A stretch of DNA of 64,000 nucleotides from contig CANLNT010000002.1 in the NCBI GenBank assembly GCA_947492825.1, positions 256,501-320,500 of the forward strand, given 5' to 3'. Position numbers and translations under genes: made by a program. Below are positions 59,971 to 64,000 of the stretch, piece after piece (the first letter of the stretch is position 1; the number at the start of each line of letters is the position of its first letter). The DNA comes from an uncultured Paracoccaceae bacterium. GTDB lineage: Bacteria; Pseudomonadota; Alphaproteobacteria; Rhodobacterales; Rhodobacteraceae. Under the pieces are notes generated by a model. That model was not told where the DNA came from. It searched no databases and was given only the letters and a program-made list of their open reading frames with translations.

Positions 59971-60472
59971 CAACCTGGTCCTTCAGCGCGTCATAGTAAA
60001 AGCGCATTTCTTCATCCATCATCGCCTCCAGCACCTGCCGAAAGCCCGCCACGGCCTCTGGCCCGGCGGTGCGGTAAGCGTGGCGCATCCGGTCGCGTTG
60101 TGCGTCCGACAGGGCCCGTTCCAGCGCGGCCCCGGCATCGGTCAGCGTCAAATGTCGCTCGCGCTTGTCGCGCTTGCCTACCGTGCTCGCTACCAAACCG
60201 TCCTCGATCAAAGTGCGCAATACACGATTAAGCGATTGTTTCGTCACGCCAAGAACCGACAACAGGTTATTGACCGTTGTGCCGGGGCTACGATGGATGA
60301 AATGGATCGCCCGATGATGCGCCCGGCCATAGCCTTGATCCGACAGGATGCGATCCGGATCAGCGGTAAAGCCGCGATAGGCGAAAAACATCGCCTCGAT
60401 CCCCTTGCGCAACTGCTCGTCGGTCAGGAACAGCAGGCTTTGTCCGGTCCCTCCGGGTGTCCCCTGCGCCAT
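59960..60472 (-). CDS. petP: MarR-family regulator PetP
   Basis: A 170-aa winged-helix regulator. The start at 60472 (MAQGTPGGTGQSLLFLTDEQ) has GGGGGAGG upstream; the longer frame is shadow. The recognition region is TTVNNLLSVLGVTKQSLNRVLRTLIEDGLV (~63-92, given for location) and the wing is KRDKRERHLTLT. PetP is required with PetR for cytochrome bc1 gene expression in Rhodobacter. Divergent from ilvE. Confidence 0.83.
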   Translation of the reverse strand: MAQGTPGGTGQSLLFLTDEQLRKGIEAMFFAYRGFTADPDRILSDQGYGRAHHRAIHFIHRSPGTTVNNLLSVLGVTKQSLNRVLRTLIEDGLVASTVGKRDKRERHLTLTDAGAALERALSDAQRDRMRHAYRTAGPEAVAGFRQVLEAMMDEEMRFYYDALKDQVDER

Positions 60473-60551
60473 TGTGCCTCCCCCTCTTTGGTGTGAAGAT
60501 ACGTCAGCCTTGTTGACATTCCAAGGCGCGATTGATACCGATTCACAGAAT

Positions 60552-60590
60552 TTGCGCAATTTTATGTCCGATGCGGACCTACTTGCGCAA
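60552..60590. promoter_or_regulatory. Candidate operator with paired TTGCGCAA palindromes
   Basis: TTGCGCAA occurs at 60552-60559 and again at 60583-60590, 31 bp apart (about three helix turns). They flank GTCCG-ATG-CGGAC (60566-60578). It lies in the petP/ilvE divergent gap, ending 30 nt before the ilvE ATG. A dimeric regulator such as PetP could bind; that link is inference. Confidence 0.5.
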
Positions 60591-60619
60591 CAAATGCAAA
60601 TCCGGAGCGGGAGGTTCCA

Positions 60620-61486
60620 ATGGCGGGTTACGATGATCGTGATGGCAAAATCTGGCTGGATGGCCAATTGGTTGACTGGCGCAGCGCACAGGTTCACGTC
60701 CTGACCCACGCGCTGCACTATGCCTCTTCAGTGTTCGAGGGCGAACGCTGCTATAACGGCAAGATCTTCCTTGACCGTGAACATTCTGACCGGCTGCATT
60801 TCTCTGCCAGCCGCATGGATTTCGAAATTCCTTACACTTCTGACGAACTTTCCGCCGCCAAGGCAAAGGTTCTGGCCGCCAACGGCCTGACCGACGCCTA
60901 CGTGCGCGCCTTTGCATGGCGCGGCGCGGGTGAGGACATGGGCGTCGCCTCTGCCAAGAACCCGGTGCGCACCTGCATCGCGGCCTGGGCCTGGGGCAAC
61001 TACTATGGCGACGCTAAAACCAAGGGCGCGAAACTCGACATCGCCAAATGGAAGCGCCCCAGCCCCGAAACCATCCCGCATGACGCCAAGGCGGCGGGGC
61101 TCTATATGATCGCCACCATGTCGAAACACGCGGCAGAGGCAAAAGGCTGCTCAGACGCGCTGATGTTCGACTATCGCGGCTATGTCGCCGAATGCACCGG
61201 CGCGAACCTGTTCTTTGTGAAAGACGGAGAGGTCCACACCCCCACCGCTGATGCCTTCCTGAACGGGCTGACCCGCCAGACGGTCATCAAGATGCTGCGC
61301 GAAAAGGGCGTGACTGTCCACGAACGCCACATCATGCCTGAAGAGCTTGAGGGCTTTCAGCAATGCTGGCTCACCGGCACCGCGGCCGAGGTCACGCCCG
61401 TCGGCCAAATCGGCGACTACACCTTTGAGGTCGGCGCACTGACACTGGACGTGGCCGACAGCTACGAGAAACTGGTGCGGGTCTAA
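60620..61486 (+). CDS. ilvE: Branched-chain amino acid aminotransferase
   Basis: A 288-aa fold-type IV PLP enzyme transaminating Leu, Ile and Val. HALHYASSVFEGERCYNGKI (~33-52) is the family opening. The PLP lysine is expected in the MSKHAAEAKGCSDALMFDYRGYVAE region (~157-181, given in part), with ECTGANLFFV and LNGLTRQTVI following. A GGGAGG site precedes the ATG. Confidence 0.93.
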   Translation: MAGYDDRDGKIWLDGQLVDWRSAQVHVLTHALHYASSVFEGERCYNGKIFLDREHSDRLHFSASRMDFEIPYTSDELSAAKAKVLAANGLTDAYVRAFAWRGAGEDMGVASAKNPVRTCIAAWAWGNYYGDAKTKGAKLDIAKWKRPSPETIPHDAKAAGLYMIATMSKHAAEAKGCSDALMFDYRGYVAECTGANLFFVKDGEVHTPTADAFLNGLTRQTVIKMLREKGVTVHERHIMPEELEGFQQCWLTGTAAEVTPVGQIGDYTFEVGALTLDVADSYEKLVRV

Positions 61487-61500
61487 GCCGCCGCGACACT

Positions 61501-61548
61501 TGCCCGGTTGTTCGCAATATGCGAATCTTGCGTCATAGCAACCGGGCA
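61501..61548. promoter_or_regulatory. Nested inverted repeat upstream of hicB
   Basis: TGCCCGGTTG (61501-61510) and CAACCGGGCA (61539-61548) form a perfect 10-bp inverted repeat enclosing TTCGCA-ATA-TGCGAA (61511-61525). It starts 14 nt after the ilvE stop and ends at the hicB Shine-Dalgarno. It could be the HicB autoregulatory operator, a leader stem masking the ribosome site, or the ilvE terminator. Confidence 0.65.
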
Positions 61549-61558
61549 GGAGCATCCG

Positions 61559-61813
61559 ATGTCCAACCTCAATTTCGAAGTGACAGCTGTCTGGGATAAC
61601 GAGGCAGAGGTCTGGATTTCCGAAAGCAACATCACCGGACTTCACATCGAAGCCGACACGCTTGAAGAGTTCGAAAGCGAAGTGCGCGCGCACGCGACAG
61701 ACCTGATTGTCGAAAATCACATCGCAAAGGCAGATCTTGCCAGCAAGCCTTTGCGCGAATTGATCCCAACGGTATTCTGGCGTCAGGCGTCAAGCGGCCC
61801 AGCCACATCCTGA
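61559..61813 (+). CDS. HicB-like antitoxin (DUF1902 type)
   Basis: An 84-aa protein. The start at 61559 (MSNLNFEVTAVWDNEAEVWI) has AGGAG 7 nt upstream. FEVTAVWDNEAEVWISESNI, then GLHIEADTLEEFESEVRAHA, form the partial RNase-H-like fold of HicB/DUF1902 proteins. No clear DNA-binding domain follows. It is 4 nt ahead of the HicA-like gene, so it would be made first and neutralise it. Confidence 0.82.
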   Translation: MSNLNFEVTAVWDNEAEVWISESNITGLHIEADTLEEFESEVRAHATDLIVENHIAKADLASKPLRELIPTVFWRQASSGPATS

Positions 61814-61817
61814 TCCC

Positions 61818-62012
61818 GTGTCAGAGTTTCACCGCAAGGTCACAGCGCTGCTGCGCCAACACCTTTTCGAAAAGGCTCCCGGTGGTAAAGGGTCACACGA
61901 AAAGTGGCGTGGCGGGCAGCCAAAGGTCACGTTGACTGTGCCCAAGAATCTGAAAAGCCGCCACACCGCCAATGCGATACTGAAATCGGCTGGCCTCAAG
62001 AACCGCTTTTAG
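61818..62012 (+). CDS. HicA-like mRNA interferase toxin
   Basis: A 64-aa dsRBD-fold toxin. The start is GTG at 61818. KAPGGKGSHEKWRGGQPKVT (~19-38) contains the catalytic-type His (GSH) and is followed by VPKNLKSRHTANAILKSAGL (~41-60), the C-terminal half of HicA. The order antitoxin-toxin is the reverse of classical hicAB but common for DUF1902 pairs. Its stop overlaps a small convergent ORF. Confidence 0.82.
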   Translation: MSEFHRKVTALLRQHLFEKAPGGKGSHEKWRGGQPKVTLTVPKNLKSRHTANAILKSAGLKNRF

Positions 62013-62185
62013 GCCTCACCACCCTTTTCAATCCGCAGGAAATGCCGTGCCCGTTGCGCGGCATTTTCGCGTCTGGGCCGCTTTTGCAGCGCAAGCGTGG
62101 CCTTGCTGGGGTATTTGGACTTTTCGATATCAACCAGCCGTTTGGTCCGTGGGGCGGGTTGGTCTTGGGTGCGTTGTGCAATCAT
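62009..62185 (-). CDS. Small basic protein (58 aa)
   Basis: Found by translating the gap after hicA. ATG at 62185 with GGAGG 6 nt upstream. The product begins MIAQRTQDQPAPRTKRLVDI and contains many Arg/Lys (KRPRRENAAQRARHFLRIEK), so it is strongly basic and helical. It overlaps the hicA stop by 4 nt on the opposite strand. No family recognised; it may bind nucleic acid. Confidence 0.6.
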   Translation of the reverse strand: MIAQRTQDQPAPRTKRLVDIEKSKYPSKATLALQKRPRRENAAQRARHFLRIEKGGEA

Positions 62186-62248
62186 CTCAATCCTCCATCC
62201 ATGACCGCAGTCTAACAGATGTCGGCGAAATCGCCAAAAAACCGGGGG

Positions 62249-62449
62249 CTAGTGCTTTCGCACGGGCCCAATGCCCAGAAGATACCGCAGGTTGCTTTTT
62301 GCGCGATCCAGTGGCGATTCTTCTTGAGTTTTCAACGGTTCCGGTTCTTCAGGCGGCAGCGCTTTAGACGCCTCAACCGCTTGTTTTTGCTTGCGAACCG
62401 CGCGTTCCAGAAACGCGCCCTGCACACCACCCGTGGCATTCATATTCAT
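62249..62449 (-). CDS. Small hypothetical protein (66 aa)
   Basis: Open frame from ATG 62449 (MNMNATGGVQGAFLERAVRK) to 62249 (LLGIGPVRKH). Charged, with a Pro/Glu-rich middle (LPPEEPEPLKTQEESPLDRA), and a short helix at each end. The ribosome site is weak (GAGAGTA). Codon use looks coding-like, but no family is recognised. Confidence 0.45.
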   Translation of the reverse strand: MNMNATGGVQGAFLERAVRKQKQAVEASKALPPEEPEPLKTQEESPLDRAKSNLRYLLGIGPVRKH

Positions 62450-62528
62450 TACTCTCATCACACGAAACATCGAACAGGCCTTATTTCTACCACATTTCGC
62501 GGGCGGAGTCTTGCCGGACGCGGCGGCA

Positions 62529-63452
62529 CTAATTTCCGCCCGGGTGTCCCATCGCCTTGCGTTGCTGCGCGCGGGCCAGTCCCAGTTTCCGTTCGCGCCA
62601 GATAATCAGCACACCAGCAAGGATCACAATGCCCGCACCTAGCAGCATGGTGCCTGTCGGCACTTCGTCAAAGACCAGATAGCCAATGATCAGCGCCAGC
62701 AGCATCGAGGTATAATCAAAGGGCGCCACAAGTGATGCATCGGCATAGCGATAGCTTGATGTCAGCAGAATTTGCCCGGTCCCGCCCAAAAGCCCAGCCG
62801 TGACCAGCAGCACCACCACTGTGGGCGAGGGCATCGCCCATCCCCAAGGCAGCGTGAACAGCGCCAATGTGCTGGAGGTCACCGAAAACCAGAACACGAT
62901 TGCAGCGGTGCCTTCGGTCTGAACCAGTTTGCGCACGAAAACCTGCGCCATTGCGGCCATCATGGCCCCCATCAACACGACCACCGCACCCAGCGTTTCT
63001 GCCGTGTTCAGGCCTGCGCCGACCGAAAGGCGCGGCGACAACACGATCAGCACACCGACCATTCCCAGCGCCACGGCTGACAGGCGAAAGCCGCGCACCT
63101 CTTCGCCCAGAAACATCGCCGCGAAGATCACCACCAACAGTGGCGCGGCATAGCCGATGGCCGTCACTTCTGGCAGCGGCAACAGGCCCAATCCGGTGAA
63201 CATCAGCCCCATGGCCGTCGTCCCCACCAGCCCGCGCCAAACATGGCCCATCGGGTTTTGGGTCTTCAAGCCACTGCGCAATTCACCCCGAAACGCCAGC
63301 CAGCCGAAAATGACCGGCAAGGCAAAGAACGACCGGAAAAATACCGCCTGACCGGGCGGGACATCGACGCTTGCTGCTTTCACCATCGAGGCCATGCCCA
63401 TAAAGGTCACGACCGACAGGATTTTGAACAGGATGCCGCGCAGGGGATGCAT
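62529..63452 (-). CDS. EamA/DMT-superfamily transporter
   Basis: A 307-aa protein with ten hydrophobic helices in two EamA repeats. The first repeat ends near LSPRLSVGAG (~140) and the second begins at AVVVLMGAMMAAMAQVFVRK (~155). SSYRYADASLVAPFDYTSML and a basic cytoplasmic tail (WRERKLGLARAQQRKAMGH) are typical. It probably exports or imports small metabolites. Confidence 0.88.
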   Translation of the reverse strand: MHPLRGILFKILSVVTFMGMASMVKAASVDVPPGQAVFFRSFFALPVIFGWLAFRGELRSGLKTQNPMGHVWRGLVGTTAMGLMFTGLGLLPLPEVTAIGYAAPLLVVIFAAMFLGEEVRGFRLSAVALGMVGVLIVLSPRLSVGAGLNTAETLGAVVVLMGAMMAAMAQVFVRKLVQTEGTAAIVFWFSVTSSTLALFTLPWGWAMPSPTVVVLLVTAGLLGGTGQILLTSSYRYADASLVAPFDYTSMLLALIIGYLVFDEVPTGTMLLGAGIVILAGVLIIWRERKLGLARAQQRKAMGHPGGN

Positions 63453-63507
63453 AGGCGCAAACTACGCAGCGGCGTTCGTCCTTCAATCCGTGATCTGGTG
63501 TTAGCTG

Positions 63508-64000
63508 CTATGCGTCTGGCGCGTGGCTGTCTTTCAGGTCCGCAATGGCCGCGCGATAGTCGTCCGCCATATGCACCTTGACGCCAGCCGCTTTCAGTAC
63601 AGAAACCTCGGCTTCATCCTCTGGTCCGATGGCCCCAGCGGTCCGCAAGATGACCCGCGCGATGCGCCCGGGATGCCGCTGGACCGCTGCGGCATAGACA
63701 TGCGGATCATGCTGACCGGTGTCACCCACCAGCACAAAGGGCAGATCGGGGTGCGCGGCCATCAAGATATCAATCGCCGCCCCCTTGTGATCACCGTGTG
63801 TGCCGGTGATGAACTGGGTCTCGCTGATCCCATAGTCGCGCAGAAACATCGGCGCGCGCGGCAGCCCCGCGCGGGCAAAGACCGCGGCCAGAAAATCATG
63901 CAGGTTCCACGGGGAAGAGCTGACATAGTAGATTGGGTTGCGGTCCTGTCCGCGCAGCACATCCATCAGGTCCACCGCGTCGGCAAAGACCTCGCGCGTG
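63508..64000 (-). CDS. App1-type phosphatidate phosphatase-like protein (5' end outside window)
   Basis: An open frame enters from the right edge and ends at 63508; at least 163 codons are visible (TREVFADAVDLMDVLRG onwards). PIYYVSSSPWNLHDFLAAVF, then GTHGDHKGAAIDILMAAHPD and FVLVGDTGQHDPHVYA are the C-terminal HAD-like motifs of the App1/DUF2183 family. The N-terminal DxDGT motif would lie outside the window. Confidence 0.87.
   Translation of the reverse strand, partial: TREVFADAVDLMDVLRGQDRNPIYYVSSSPWNLHDFLAAVFARAGLPRAPMFLRDYGISETQFITGTHGDHKGAAIDILMAAHPDLPFVLVGDTGQHDPHVYAAAVQRHPGRIARVILRTAGAIGPEDEAEVSVLKAAGVKVHMADDYRAAIADLKDSHAPDA

Noticed and set aside
1-64000. CRISPR arrays, tRNA/rRNA genes, insertion sequences, prophage genes
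   Set aside because: No regularly spaced repeats, cloverleaf-like sequences, transposases or phage proteins were recognised on either strand.

Overview
The window comes from a GC-rich alphaproteobacterium of the Rhodobacteraceae (Rhodobacter/Roseobacter group) that makes bacteriochlorophyll a and a spheroidene-type carotenoid. The main evidence is the block crtC-crtD / crtE-crtF-bchC-bchX-bchY-bchZ-pufQ-pufB-pufA-pufL-pufM-pufX followed by dxs, plus a second block bchG-(PucC-like)-bchP-idi. A pufX gene sits after pufM and there is no pufC, which points to the Rhodobacter side of the family or a lineage that shares its puf operon. No rRNA, tRNA, insertion sequence or CRISPR array was seen.

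Layout. 1-5219 (minus): a carbohydrate set with a TPR protein, an unknown protein, a GT4 glycosyltransferase, a Gfo/Idh/MocA oxidoreductase and a ThuA-domain protein. 5402-9899 (plus): a HemG-like flavodoxin, then the bchG operon preceded by two perfect PpsR/CrtJ sites (TGT-N12-ACA). 10250-22513 (minus): dxs, the puf operon, bchZYXC, crtF and crtE. The crtF-bchC gap carries three PpsR sites and the crtE/crtD gap two. 22616-24999 (plus): crtD and crtC. The cluster stops at crtC, whose stop codon overlaps the convergent ynjD, so crtA/crtI/crtB/tspO are not where they usually are. 24996-29175 (minus): a ynjF-ynjB-ynjC-ynjD transporter operon, then a lone hydantoinase-A-type gene.

31438-43027 is a reductive pyrimidine-degradation region: an ABC importer, dihydropyrimidinase (hydA), an N-carbamoyl-beta-alanine amidohydrolase, a divergent RutR-like regulator with a perfect TTGACCA-N2-TGGTCAA operator between them, and PreA/PreT. 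Three small genes of different base composition are wedged between genes of this operon, with a partial copy of the hydA 5' end. 43236-46797 holds an L-arabinose (or galactose) dehydrogenase, an L-arabinonate-type dehydratase and a divergent class II aldolase. 46948-51172 holds an acyl-CoA dehydrogenase, an acyl-CoA synthetase and a CaiD-like hydratase, probably for carnitine or a similar acyl-CoA.

51169-64000 contains a methyltransferase, an epimerase, a small membrane protein, a NaChBac-type sodium channel, a second dxs with ispA and xseB, a histone-deacetylase-like hydrolase, petP-petR, ilvE, a HicB/HicA toxin-antitoxin pair, two small ORFs, an EamA transporter and a partial App1 phosphatase. 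Two dispersed repeat types run through the window: a colinear ~220-bp element (two copies, each just after a stop codon) and a short family built around TTCTTYTGRMC followed by an A/T-rich core and a CCCGCCGGAGGC or GGGGGAG end (six copies).

Functionally, two dxs copies, idi, ispA and crtE can supply isoprenoids for the carotenoid genes and for BchG/BchP (bacteriochlorophyll tail). Multiple PpsR sites indicate redox/light repression of the pigment promoters.
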